DNA of 64,000 nucleotides, taken from assembly GCF_900105175.1 (NCBI RefSeq), contig NZ_LT629771.1:3286001-3350000 (forward strand), in the 5' to 3' direction. Below the pieces are notes generated by a model. That model searched no databases. It saw nothing but the letters and a program-made list of their open reading frames with translations, and was not told the DNA's origin. How positions within the stretch are numbered: the first letter of the stretch is position 1; each line of letters starts with the position of its first letter. Below are positions 8,088-16,795 of this stretch, one piece after another. The stretch comes from Jiangella sp. DSM 45060. Its GTDB lineage: Bacteria; Actinomycetota; Actinomycetes; Jiangellales; Jiangellaceae. The position numbers were made by a program, and so were the translations under genes.

Positions 8088-10886
8088 GTGGAACCAGGGT
8101 CGCGCCCTCCCCGACGGCTTCGAGGGCGCGACCAGGAGTGCCGGGAACTCCTCGCCCTGATGAATGCGGCCCGTGCGGGCCACAGCGGCGTGCTCATGGT
8201 GCGGGGTGAGGCCGGCATCGGCAAGACCGCCCTGCTCGACTACCTCGTCGACGCGGCGTCGGAGTACCGCGTCCTCCGAGCCGCCGGCGTCGAGTCGGAG
8301 ATCGAGCTCGCGCACGCCGGTCTCCATCAGCTGTGCCGCCCGCTCCTCGACCGGTTCGACGGGCTGGACCGGCTGCCGCCGCCGCAGGCGGAGGCGCTCG
8401 GCACGGCCTTCGGGCTACGGTCCGGCAGGCCGCCGGATCGCTTCCTCATCGGCCTCGCGGTCCTCACCCTGCTCTCGGAGCATGCGGACGACCAGCCCTT
8501 GATCTGCGTCATCGACGACGCGCAGTGGCTGGACCGAGCATCGGCCGAGGTCCTCACGTTCGTCGCCCGCAGGCTGGCCGCGGAGCCGATCGCCATGGTG
8601 TTCGCGGCCCGCACGACGGGTGACGAGCAGGCCTGGGCGGGTCTGCCGCGGCTGACGGTGCACGGACTGCGCAAGCCCGACGCCGCGGCTGTGCTGGAGT
8701 CCGTGGTCACCTCCCCGCTGGACCAGCGCGTGCGCGACCGGATCCTGGCCGAGACGCGCGGCAACCCGCTGGCGCTGCTGGAGCTGCCGCGATGGATGTC
8801 GTCGGCCGAGCTGACGTTCGGCCCGGGACAGCCGGCCGCCGGGACCGTGACCAGCCGCATCGAGGAGGGCTTCCGCCGCCGGCTCGACACCCTGCCGGAC
8901 GACACCCGCACGCTGTTGCTGATCGCGGCGACCGAGCCGCTGGGCGACGTCGGCCTGCTTCGGAGTGCGGCCGAGCGCCTCGGCCTCGGCCTGGACGCCG
9001 CCACCGCGGCCGAGGCGGCCGGACTGATCGACGTCTGGGACACCGTGCGGTTCCGGCATCCACTCGTCCGCTCCGCGGTCTACCGCTCTGCGGCGTCACC
9101 CGAGCGGCGGGCAGCGCATCGCGTGCTCGCCGACGTCACCGATCACGACCGTGACCCGGACCGGCGGGCCTGGCACCGCGCGCACGCCGCCTCCGGCCCG
9201 GACGAGGACGTGGCCGCGGACCTGGAGGCATCCGCCGACCGTGCGCTGGCCCACGGCGGGCTGGCCGCCGGCGCCGCACTCCTCGAACGCGCCGCCAAAC
9301 TCACCCCCGACCAGTCCGCCCGAGCCGAACGCGAACTCAAAGCCGCACAGACCATGCTCCACGCCGGCACCTTCGACGACGCCCTGCGCCTCCTCACGCT
9401 GCTCGACCATCGGCCCCTGACCCAGCTGCAGCGCGCACGCGCCGAAGTACTCCAATCTCACATCGCCTTCGCCTCCAACCGCGGCCACGAAGCCATGGCT
9501 CTGCTCCTGGCCGCCGCCCGCCGACTCGAACCCCTCGACCTCGAACTCGCCCTCGACACCTACGTGACCGCGCTCCAGGCAGCGCTGTTCGCCGGCCGCC
9601 GGGCGGGCGAACCCGAAGCACTCGAGGTCGTCCGCGCCGCCCGCGCCGCACCCGTCCCGCTCCAGCTACGCCGCAGCGACCTGCTCCTGCAGTGCATGGC
9701 GGTGCTCCAGGAGGACGGAATCGCCGCGGCCGCGCCGCTGATGAAGCGGGTGGTCGAGGCGTTCCGCGCCGACGATCTCCCGGTCGAGGACGGACTGCAG
9801 TTCCTCGCGCTCGCCGGTTCGGTCGCGAGTGACCTCTGGGACCTGCCGGGCTGGACGGCACTGACCAGCCGGCAGCTCGAGCTCGCCCGCGAGACCGGTG
9901 CGGTCCATGCGCTCCAGTTCACGCTGAGCAGCGTCATCTACGCGCGCCTGTTCGGCGGTGACCTGGTCTCCGCCACCGCGTTTCTCGACGAGGCCGCCGC
10001 GCTGGCCGAGGTCGCCGGCGCGCCGCCGCATCCATACGGGGCCATCGGCCTGGCCGCTTACCGCGGCGACCGGCAGCGCGCCGAGCCGCTGATCGCGGCA
10101 GCGAAGTCCGACGCCGTCGCCCGCGGCGAAGGGCTCGTCCATTCTCTGGCGTCCTGGGCGAGCGCGGTGATCTGTAACGGCAACGGCGACTACCCGGCCG
10201 CGCTCGCGCACTGCCTGGAGTCCCTCGATGCCGTCGAGGACGACGGGAGCAGGTCGCTGCTCCCCGTCGCGACACAGCCGGGCGGCTGGATGCTGCCCGA
10301 GCTCGTCGAGGCGGCCGTGCGGTGCGACGAGCCTGAGACGGCGGCCGCCGGGGCACGGATGCTGACGGAGGTGGCCGACGCCTGCGGGACCGACTGGGCG
10401 CTGGGCGTGGCGGCCCGGTCTAACGCGCAGCTCCACGGCGGCGGCCAGGCCGACGACCTCTACCACCAGTCCATCGACCGGCTCGGCCGCTCCGGGGCGC
10501 GCGTCGAGCTGGCGCGAGCGCAGCTGCTCTATGGCGAGTGGTTGCGGCGGTCGGGACGCCGCAACGACGCACGGGCATACCTGCGGCCCGCGTACACCTC
10601 CTTGACGGCCATGGGTGTCCAGGCATTCGCCGAACGCGCCCGCCGCGAGCTGGCCGCCACCGGCGAGACGGTGCGCAGGAGCACACCCGACACGCGCCAA
10701 GAGCTCACGACCCAGGAGCTGCACATCGCCCGTCTGGCGGCCGATGGCCGCACCAACCCCGAGATCGGCGCCGCGCTCTACCTCAGCCGCCACACCGTGG
10801 AATGGCATCTGAGGAAGGTGTTCGCGAAGCTGGATCTCACCAGCCGGCGTCAGCTGCGCGATGCCCTGGGCCGGCCGGCGGGCTGA
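8088..10886 (+). CDS. LAL-family LuxR transcriptional regulator with N-terminal AAA ATPase domain (paralogue 2)
   Basis: A 932-residue paralogue of the regulator at 4338 with the same order of parts: Walker A GEAGIGKT near residues 40-47, Walker B LICVIDDAQWLD, a long helical repeat region, and a C-terminal LuxR helix-turn-helix (LTTQELHIARLAADGRTNPE, then SRHTVEWHLRKVFAKLDL). The GTG at 8088 has AGGAGG 6 bases upstream. Its last 50 bases overlap the 3' end of the convergent esterase gene. The recognition helices of both paralogues are almost the same (SRHTVEWHLRK), so they may read the same DNA site while sensing different signals in the divergent middle part. Confidence 0.92.
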   Translation: MEPGSRPPRRLRGRDQECRELLALMNAARAGHSGVLMVRGEAGIGKTALLDYLVDAASEYRVLRAAGVESEIELAHAGLHQLCRPLLDRFDGLDRLPPPQAEALGTAFGLRSGRPPDRFLIGLAVLTLLSEHADDQPLICVIDDAQWLDRASAEVLTFVARRLAAEPIAMVFAARTTGDEQAWAGLPRLTVHGLRKPDAAAVLESVVTSPLDQRVRDRILAETRGNPLALLELPRWMSSAELTFGPGQPAAGTVTSRIEEGFRRRLDTLPDDTRTLLLIAATEPLGDVGLLRSAAERLGLGLDAATAAEAAGLIDVWDTVRFRHPLVRSAVYRSAASPERRAAHRVLADVTDHDRDPDRRAWHRAHAASGPDEDVAADLEASADRALAHGGLAAGAALLERAAKLTPDQSARAERELKAAQTMLHAGTFDDALRLLTLLDHRPLTQLQRARAEVLQSHIAFASNRGHEAMALLLAAARRLEPLDLELALDTYVTALQAALFAGRRAGEPEALEVVRAARAAPVPLQLRRSDLLLQCMAVLQEDGIAAAAPLMKRVVEAFRADDLPVEDGLQFLALAGSVASDLWDLPGWTALTSRQLELARETGAVHALQFTLSSVIYARLFGGDLVSATAFLDEAAALAEVAGAPPHPYGAIGLAAYRGDRQRAEPLIAAAKSDAVARGEGLVHSLASWASAVICNGNGDYPAALAHCLESLDAVEDDGSRSLLPVATQPGGWMLPELVEAAVRCDEPETAAAGARMLTEVADACGTDWALGVAARSNAQLHGGGQADDLYHQSIDRLGRSGARVELARAQLLYGEWLRRSGRRNDARAYLRPAYTSLTAMGVQAFAERARRELAATGETVRRSTPDTRQELTTQELHIARLAADGRTNPEIGAALYLSRHTVEWHLRKVFAKLDLTSRRQLRDALGRPAG

Positions 10887-11829
10887 CCTCGAACGCCTTG
10901 CGGAGCACGTGGACGGCCTGCTCGATCGCGGCGGTCGCGGCGGCGGTCTCGCGAACGGGATTGAGCATCATGAAGTCGTGCAGGATGCCGTTGTAGCGGA
11001 CGGTGGTCGTGCGCACGCCGGCTTCGATCAGTCTGCGCGCGTAGGCCTCCCCCTCGTCACGCAGCACGTCGTTCTCGTCGACGACGACGAACGCCTCGGG
11101 CAGACCGGCGAGCTCGTCCAGACCGGCCCGCAGCGGCGACACCGTGCTCTCGCCGCGCTTGGTCTCGTCCGGCAGGTAGGCGTCCCAGAACCAGGCCATG
11201 CCCTTGGCCGTCAGGAACGGCCCGTCCGCGAACTCACGGTAGGAGTCGGTGTCCTGCCCGGCGTCGGTGACCGGGTAGTACAACGACTGGTGCACGAACG
11301 TCACGTCCGCACGCCGCTTGGCCAGGATCGTCAGCGCGGCGGCCATGTTGCCGCCGACCGAGTCGCCCGCCACGGCGAGCCGGGCCGCGTCCAGACCGTG
11401 CTCGCGCCCGTGCTGGACGATCCACCGGGCCGTCGCGTAGGCCTGCTCGATCGCCACCGGGTAGCGGGCCTCCGGCGAGCGGTCGTATTCGACGAACGCG
11501 ACCGCGGCGTTCACGCCGACGGCCAGCTCACGGACCAGACGATCGTGGGTCCCCGCGTTGCCAAGGACCCAGCCGCCGCCGTGGACGTACAGGATCACCG
11601 GCAGCGGCGCGGAGATCCCCCGGCGCCGCACGATCCGCACCCGCACCTCACCGACCGGTGCGGGCACGGTGATCCAGTGCTCGTCGACGTCCGGCATGGC
11701 GATCGGCGCGGCCTGCAGGTCGTCCAGCACCTTGCGGGCGCCCTCCGGGCCGAGCTCGTACAGGAACGGCGGCATCGACGTCGCCTCCGCGATGGCCTGC
11801 GCCGCCGGCTCCAGGATGTGTGTGCTCAT
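10837..11829 (-). CDS. Alpha/beta hydrolase of the hormone-sensitive-lipase esterase family
   Basis: A 330-residue cytosolic esterase or lipase. The oxyanion-hole motif HGGGW is at 83-87, the nucleophile elbow GDSVGG places Ser157, and the acid and base fit Asp254 (DENDVLRDEGE) and His284 (ILHDFM). There is no signal peptide. ATG at 11829 has GAGGAG upstream. Its 3' end overlaps the convergent LAL-2 gene by 50 bases. The substrate is unknown; the family cleaves short acyl esters. Confidence 0.9.
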   Translation of the reverse strand: MSTHILEPAAQAIAEATSMPPFLYELGPEGARKVLDDLQAAPIAMPDVDEHWITVPAPVGEVRVRIVRRRGISAPLPVILYVHGGGWVLGNAGTHDRLVRELAVGVNAAVAFVEYDRSPEARYPVAIEQAYATARWIVQHGREHGLDAARLAVAGDSVGGNMAAALTILAKRRADVTFVHQSLYYPVTDAGQDTDSYREFADGPFLTAKGMAWFWDAYLPDETKRGESTVSPLRAGLDELAGLPEAFVVVDENDVLRDEGEAYARRLIEAGVRTTTVRYNGILHDFMMLNPVRETAAATAAIEQAVHVLRKAFEVSPPAGPGHRAADAGW

Positions 11830-11879
11830 GATCGGCTCCTCGGCTGTGGGTATCGCCTGACTGGATGGGGTGGACGTGC

Positions 11880-12803
11880 TCAGCGTCCGGCGGTGGCGCG
11901 GGCGGCCTGCTCGATCAGCCTCGTCACCGTGTGGGGCTTCGAGACCAGCACCGCGTGCGATGCGCGGACTTCGACGATCTCCGATCCCGCCCGCTCGGCC
12001 ATGACGCGCTCCACGTCGGTGCCGATGACGCGGTCGTCGGACGGCAGCAGGTACCAGGAGGGAATCGTCTTCCAGGCCGGGTCGTGGGTGGGCTCCTCGA
12101 GCACGCTCGCGTCGAGCGGGCGTTGAGTGACGGCCATGACGTCGGTCACGCGCGTCGGCAGGTCCGCGGCGAAGATCGTGCGGAACCGGTCCACCTTGAT
12201 GTAGGCGTCCGCGCCGGTTCCCCCGCCTGGCAGCGGATAGGGACGAATGTCCAGCGCATCGGGGGTCAGCAGGCTGTCCATCGAGCCCGCGTACGCCTCG
12301 GCCAGCGTCTCTCCCTCATCCGGAGCGAACGCGGCGACGTAGACCAGCGCCTTCACGTTCGGGTTGCCACTGGCGGCGTTGGTGATCACCGCACCTCCGT
12401 AGGAGTGGCCGACCAGCACGATCGGCCCCGAGATGGTGGCGAGCACGCTGCGCAGATAGGCCGCGTCGGAGGCGATGCCCCGCAGCGGGTTGGCCGGCGC
12501 CAGCACGGGGTAGCCGTCATTGCGCAGCTGCCGGATCTCCGCACTCCAGCCGGACGCGTCGGCGAACGCCCCGTGGACGAGGACCACGGTCGGTTTCGGG
12601 CCGGACGGTTTCGGGCCGGACGAGTTCGCCTGGCCCAACGCCATCGAGGTCGTCAGGACGGGTGCGACGAGCGCCGCGGCGCCGACCGTCAGGACGCGCC
12701 GGAGGCGTCCGCCGCCCAGGCGCGCGAACGGCCGTACCCGCGGCGGGATCGACGTGGGGGCCGTGGTGTCGTGTGCCGCTGCCTCGTGGTGGTGTCTGGT
12801 CAC
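11880..12803 (-). CDS. Exported alpha/beta hydrolase
   Basis: A 307-residue hydrolase with an N-terminal export signal: a charged stretch ending RRVL, then a hydrophobic core (about residues 37-57) ending near SMALGQA. A short tandem repeat GPKP-SGPKP follows. The catalytic domain starts VVLVHGAFADASGW; the nucleophile elbow GHSYGG gives Ser134, and the C-terminal His is in ASHAVLVSKP. GTG at 12803 has AAGGAG about 8 bases upstream. It is a secreted relative of the cytosolic hydrolase at 14342, with shared blocks such as QRPL/QRPV and IPSWYLL/IPSWFVF. Confidence 0.88.
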   Translation of the reverse strand: MTRHHHEAAAHDTTAPTSIPPRVRPFARLGGGRLRRVLTVGAAALVAPVLTTSMALGQANSSGPKPSGPKPTVVLVHGAFADASGWSAEIRQLRNDGYPVLAPANPLRGIASDAAYLRSVLATISGPIVLVGHSYGGAVITNAASGNPNVKALVYVAAFAPDEGETLAEAYAGSMDSLLTPDALDIRPYPLPGGGTGADAYIKVDRFRTIFAADLPTRVTDVMAVTQRPLDASVLEEPTHDPAWKTIPSWYLLPSDDRVIGTDVERVMAERAGSEIVEVRASHAVLVSKPHTVTRLIEQAARATAGR

Positions 12804-13017
12804 GGTGGGCTCCTTGTCCGAGGTCTACAGGACATGGACCGGACAGGCCCGCTCGGTTGTGACAGCCCACGTCGCCTCGACCCGCGCACACCCCCGGCCA
12901 CGGACTCGACCACGGACCGGCCACGCACTCTCATCGGCGCGACTTCGCCGCACGGGACGCGAGGGTGATGCCACCGGTACCGCCGGGGCATCGATCCGTC
13001 GAACCGTGGAGGCGGGC

Positions 13018-13650
13018 ATGAACACGGATCTGCTGGACCCACCGCTGGACCAGGCCGCGTCGATCTTCGCCGCCGCCCGGCCCCAGCTCCTGACCATCGC
13101 CAGCCGGATCCTCCAGGACGAGGCCGAGGCCGAGGACGTCGTGCAGGATGCCTGGTTCCGGTGGCTGCGCACCGACAGGTCGGCCGTTCTCGACCCGCGT
13201 GCCTTCCTCGCGACCACGACCGTCCGGCTCGCCCTCAACACGGTCCAGAGCGCCCGCCGCCGGCACGAAGCCCCTGCGACGAGCCGATTCGCCGAACCGG
13301 TCGACAGCGGGCCCGGCCCCGAGGCGCAAGCCGTGCGCCGCGACGCCACCGAGGCGGCGATCACGCTGCTCATGGAGCGGCTCACGCCGGCCGAGCGGGC
13401 CACGTACCTGCTGCGCGAAGGGTTCGGCTACCCGTATCGGCGAATCGCCGAGGTCCTTCGCCTGCAGGTCGCGCACACCCGCCAGCTCGCGCGGCGAGCC
13501 CAGCAACGGCTGACCTCGGACCGCCGTGCGCCGGTGGACGCGGCCGCCCGGCGCCGCCTGCTCGAGGCGTTCCTCGCGGCCGCGCGGACCGGCGACCTCG
13601 CCGACCTGGAGCACCTGCTCGCACGGACGGAGCCGGACCCGTGGAGCTGA
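13018..13650 (+). CDS. ECF RNA polymerase sigma factor
   Basis: A 210-residue sigma factor of the extracytoplasmic-function type. Region 2 runs through SRILQDEAEAEDVVQDAWFR; region 4 holds ERLTPAERATYLLREGFGYPYRRIAEVL with its helix-turn-helix. The tail is short (ARTGDLADLEHLLA), resembling only the first helix of the SnoaL-like domain of SigJ-type factors, so that sensor domain is missing. ATG at 13018 has GGAGG upstream. Its end overlaps the start of the next gene by 10 bases. No anti-sigma factor gene is nearby. Confidence 0.88.
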   Translation: MNTDLLDPPLDQAASIFAAARPQLLTIASRILQDEAEAEDVVQDAWFRWLRTDRSAVLDPRAFLATTTVRLALNTVQSARRRHEAPATSRFAEPVDSGPGPEAQAVRRDATEAAITLLMERLTPAERATYLLREGFGYPYRRIAEVLRLQVAHTRQLARRAQQRLTSDRRAPVDAAARRRLLEAFLAAARTGDLADLEHLLARTEPDPWS

Positions 13651-14309
13651 CCACGACTCAGCGCATCGATGCCCGGTCCACGACGATGCTGGCGAGCGCG
13701 TGGCCGCACCTGAGCGCCATCGCCGAACGCCTCGCCGACGACACCCGCGGCGACAGCGAGCGCATCATCCGCGACGCCTGGCGTTGGGCGAACGCCGAGC
13801 GCTCGACGCCGTCCGGTCTGCTGGAGCGCCTCGCGGCCGCCGGCGACCGGGTCGCCGTCGAGGTCATCGCGACCGCCCGCCGGCCCCCCGAGCACGTGGT
13901 CCCCGCACGCTCCGGCCGTCCGATCGAGCCCGGCACCGGCCCGGGAACCGTGTCTGAGCGAGCGCAGGTCGCAGAACTGATCGTCCTGGTCCTCCGCGCC
14001 CAGCTGTCGCTGGCCGCACGGTTCGCCTTCGTCGCCCGCAAGGCGTTCGCCTGCCCCCCGGGCCGGCTGCGGAGGATCCTGCGCTCCGCTCTCGACGGCC
14101 CCGGTCGCCGAGCGTCGTCGCCCGCCCCCGACGGGCGACGACGGATCCGGCCCGCCGCTCCCCTGGGCGTCACGCGGGCGTTCCGCGCCGCGGCCCACAG
14201 CGCGAACCTCGCCGACATCGAGGATCTCATCGGCGCCGACCTCGTCGACCGCCCCGCTCTGTGGCGCCGTCTGTCACGCCCGGTGTCCGCCGCCCGGTCT
14301 TACCAGTGA
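13641..14309 (+). CDS. Degenerate sigma-factor-like protein coupled to the ECF sigma gene
   Basis: A 222-residue protein starting with GTG at 13641, inside the 3' end of the ECF gene (10-base overlap), so translation is probably coupled. The order of blocks parallels the neighbouring sigma factor: DDTRGDSERIIRDAWRWA resembles a region 2 segment, ARFAFVARKAFACPPGRLRRIL resembles region 4, and it ends AAHSANLADIEDLIGAD like the sigma's ARTGDLADLEHLLA. The promoter-contact residues are mostly altered, so it may not direct transcription itself. It may be a regulator or partner of the first sigma, or a decaying duplicate. Not assigned to a named family. Confidence 0.6.
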   Translation: MELTTTQRIDARSTTMLASAWPHLSAIAERLADDTRGDSERIIRDAWRWANAERSTPSGLLERLAAAGDRVAVEVIATARRPPEHVVPARSGRPIEPGTGPGTVSERAQVAELIVLVLRAQLSLAARFAFVARKAFACPPGRLRRILRSALDGPGRRASSPAPDGRRRIRPAAPLGVTRAFRAAAHSANLADIEDLIGADLVDRPALWRRLSRPVSAARSYQ

Positions 14310-14341
14310 GCCTGTGCGACCACCAAGAGAAGGGAACTCCG

Positions 14342-15067
14342 ATGACCGAGCAGCAGCCCACCGTCGTCCTCGTCCACGGCGCGTTCGCCGAGTCCGCGAG
14401 CTGGTCCGGCGTCGTCGAACGCCTGCAGGAGCGCGGCCTCGGCGTCGTCGCGGCCGCGAACCCGCTGCGCAGCCTGCACGGCGACGCCGCCTACGTCCGC
14501 GACGTGATCGACGGCGTCAACGGCCCGGTGGTGCTCGTCGCCCACTCCTACGGCGGCATGGTGATCACCGAGGCCGCCGCCGGCAACCACGCGGTCATCG
14601 GCCTCGTCTACGTCTGCGCGTTCGCACCCGACCACGGCGAGAACGCCTTCGAGCTGTCCACCAAGTTCCCCGGCAGCACCCTCGGCGAGGCGATCACCGG
14701 CCACCCGGTCTCCACCGGTGGTCACGAACTCAGCATCCGGCCCGACGTCTTCCACCACCAGTTCGCCGCGGACGTCGCACCGGGCCAGGCCGCCGTCATG
14801 GGCGCGACCCAGCGCCCCGTCACCGAGCTCGCGCTCACCACCGGACTGCCCACCGACACGCCGGCCTGGCAGACGATCCCGTCGTGGTTCGTCTTCAGCG
14901 ACCAGGACCTCAACATCCCCGTCGCCCTGCACCGGTTCATGGCCGACCGGGCCGGCGCCAAGACGGTCCGCGAACTGGCCGGCGCGTCCCACGCGCTCAG
15001 CGTCTCCCAGCCCGACGCCGTCACGGCCACGATCCTGGAGGCCGTCGACGCGGTCGCGGCGCCATGA
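14342..15067 (+). CDS. Alpha/beta hydrolase (cytosolic paralogue)
   Basis: A 241-residue hydrolase of the compact EstC/salicylate-esterase-like type. It starts VVLVHGAFAESASW, has nucleophile Ser69 in AHSYGG, and carries the C-terminal His in GASHALSVSQPD. There is no signal peptide. AGAAGGGAA precedes ATG 14342. The stop overlaps the ATG of the NmrA-like reductase (ATGA), so the two are co-translated and may act on one metabolite or signal. It is closely related to the exported hydrolase at 11880. Confidence 0.9.
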   Translation: MTEQQPTVVLVHGAFAESASWSGVVERLQERGLGVVAAANPLRSLHGDAAYVRDVIDGVNGPVVLVAHSYGGMVITEAAAGNHAVIGLVYVCAFAPDHGENAFELSTKFPGSTLGEAITGHPVSTGGHELSIRPDVFHHQFAADVAPGQAAVMGATQRPVTELALTTGLPTDTPAWQTIPSWFVFSDQDLNIPVALHRFMADRAGAKTVRELAGASHALSVSQPDAVTATILEAVDAVAAP

Positions 15068-16044
15068 AGGTCGTGGTGGTCGGTGGCACCGGCCTGATCG
15101 GCTCCGCCGTCGTCCGAGGGCTGCGCCGGCACGGTCACGAGGCCGTGCCGGCATCGCCGACGACCGGGGTCGACACGCTCACCCAGCAGGGCCTGGCCGA
15201 GGCGCTCACCGGCGCCTCGGTCGTGGTCGACGTCTCGGACTCGCCGTCGATCGAGGACGACATCGCCCTGCGCTTCTTCGAGACGTCCACCCGGCACCTG
15301 CTCGCCGCGGAGGCCGGCGCCGGCGTCAGGCACCACGTCACCCTGTCGGTGGTGGGCGCCGACCGGCTGCCCGACCTCGGCTACTTCCGCGCCAAACTGG
15401 TCCAGGAGAACCTCGTCACCAGCTCACCGATCCCGTTCACCCTGGTCCGGGCCACCCAGTTCTACGAGTTCCTCATGCGCATCGCCGACGCCGCCACCGA
15501 CGGCGACGCGGTCCGGCTCGCCCCCGTCCTCGTCCAGCCCATCGCCGCCGCCGACGTCGCCGACGTCCTCGGCCGCGTCGCGGTCGAACCGCCCGCGAAC
15601 GCCGTCGTCGAGATCGCCGGTCCGCAACGCCGCCGGTTCGACGCCCTCGTCTGGGACGAGCTGTCCGCCCGCGACGATCCCCGCACCGTGGTCGCCGACG
15701 AGCGGGCCCGCCACTTCGGCGCCGTCCTGCGCGAGCAGTCCCTCCTCCCCGGTGCCGGGGCGTGGCTCGGGCCCACACGGTTCGCGGACTGGCTCCAGCA
15801 CCGGCGAACCGCGGTTGCGCCGGTGCCGGCGCCCGCGTCGGCCGACACGGCCGGCCTCGCCCGCGAGCTCGCGGCCGAGGTGGCGCTGGGCGAGTCGAGC
15901 CGATTGGAGGACGCGATGCGGGAACCGGTCGCGAACTGGCGGTTCGACCCGGCCGAGGCCCAGTGGTACGAGGCCGTGCTCCACGACCTCCGCGACGCCG
16001 TCGAGCGTGGGCGCGCTCAGCCGGACGCGGCTCCATGGAGCTAG
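15064..16044 (+). CDS. NmrA-like NAD(P)-binding reductase with C-terminal extension
   Basis: A 326-residue atypical short-chain dehydrogenase. GGTGLIG at 7-13 binds NAD(P); FFETSTRHLLAAEA and SVVGADRLPDLGYF follow the NmrA-like pattern, which lacks the usual YxxxK pair and often senses redox state. After about residue 245 the protein continues with an extra 80-residue helical segment (ELAAEVALGESSRLEDAM to RFDPAEAQWYEAVLHDL) absent from the pseudogene copy at 7219. ATG overlaps the hydrolase stop. Its stop codon lies in a CTAG shared with the convergent racemase gene. Confidence 0.88.
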   Translation: MKVVVVGGTGLIGSAVVRGLRRHGHEAVPASPTTGVDTLTQQGLAEALTGASVVVDVSDSPSIEDDIALRFFETSTRHLLAAEAGAGVRHHVTLSVVGADRLPDLGYFRAKLVQENLVTSSPIPFTLVRATQFYEFLMRIADAATDGDAVRLAPVLVQPIAAADVADVLGRVAVEPPANAVVEIAGPQRRRFDALVWDELSARDDPRTVVADERARHFGAVLREQSLLPGAGAWLGPTRFADWLQHRRTAVAPVPAPASADTAGLARELAAEVALGESSRLEDAMREPVANWRFDPAEAQWYEAVLHDLRDAVERGRAQPDAAPWS

Positions 16045-16766
16045 CTACGGGGGTCACCCCGCCAGGTGGGCATGGGTCGCCTGCCGACGGCGACGTCGAA
16101 GGCGGCGTGGGCGAGCAGGCGGGTCGAGTCGAGGGTCGGCAGCGCAGAGCTCGTGTCGTCGATCAGCAGCGGGATCTCGGTGCACACCAGCGCCACCGCG
16201 TCGCAGCCCCGTCGCTTCAGCCCGTCGATGATGTCGACGTATACCTGGCGGGACGCGTCGGTGAAGACTCCCTCGACGAGCTCCCCGAAGATGATGTCGT
16301 TGATCCTCGCGCGTTCGTCGGCGCCGGGCACCATGGAGTCGATGCCGAGCCGTCGCAAGGCGCCGGGATACAGGTCGCTGTCCATGGTGTACCTCGTGCC
16401 GAGGATCCCCACCGTCCGCCGCCCGTCGCGCGCGGCGCGCTCGGCCACGATCTCGGCGATGTGCAGGCCCGGAAGTGCCAGTGGCTCGGGCGCCGCCTCG
16501 AGGGCCAGGTGAGCGGTGTTGTCGGGGCAGACGAAGAAGTCCGCGCCCGCGGCGTGCAGCCGAGCCGCGCTGGTGGCCAGGATCGAGGCGATCGGCGGCA
16601 GGTCGCCGGCGTCCCAGGCCGGCATGCTCTGCCCCATCGCGATGCAGTCGAGGCTGACGTCCGGGTGCAGGTGCGGGCCGAGCCGGCTGAACCCGTCCGC
16701 GCAGAACGTGCGCAGGCACAACGAGGCGCCCTCGACGCTGTGCGCCAGGATTCCGAGATGCTTCAC
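16041..16766 (-). CDS. Aspartate/glutamate racemase family protein
   Basis: A 241-residue cofactor-independent racemase. The two catalytic cysteines are visible: Cys80 in FFVCPDNTAHLA and Cys195 in ALVCTEIPLL, with the family's middle GILGTRYTM block. GTG at 16766 has GGAAGG upstream. It is the last gene of the five-gene operon that starts at 21110, 29 bases after the permease gene, which suggests that the transported compound contains or yields an amino acid whose configuration is changed. Amino-acid specificity is not readable. Confidence 0.88.
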   Translation of the reverse strand: MKHLGILAHSVEGASLCLRTFCADGFSRLGPHLHPDVSLDCIAMGQSMPAWDAGDLPPIASILATSAARLHAAGADFFVCPDNTAHLALEAAPEPLALPGLHIAEIVAERAARDGRRTVGILGTRYTMDSDLYPGALRRLGIDSMVPGADERARINDIIFGELVEGVFTDASRQVYVDIIDGLKRRGCDAVALVCTEIPLLIDDTSSALPTLDSTRLLAHAAFDVAVGRRPMPTWRGDPRS

Positions 16767-16795
16767 GTGACGTCCTTCCGTGTGGGTGTCGCTGC

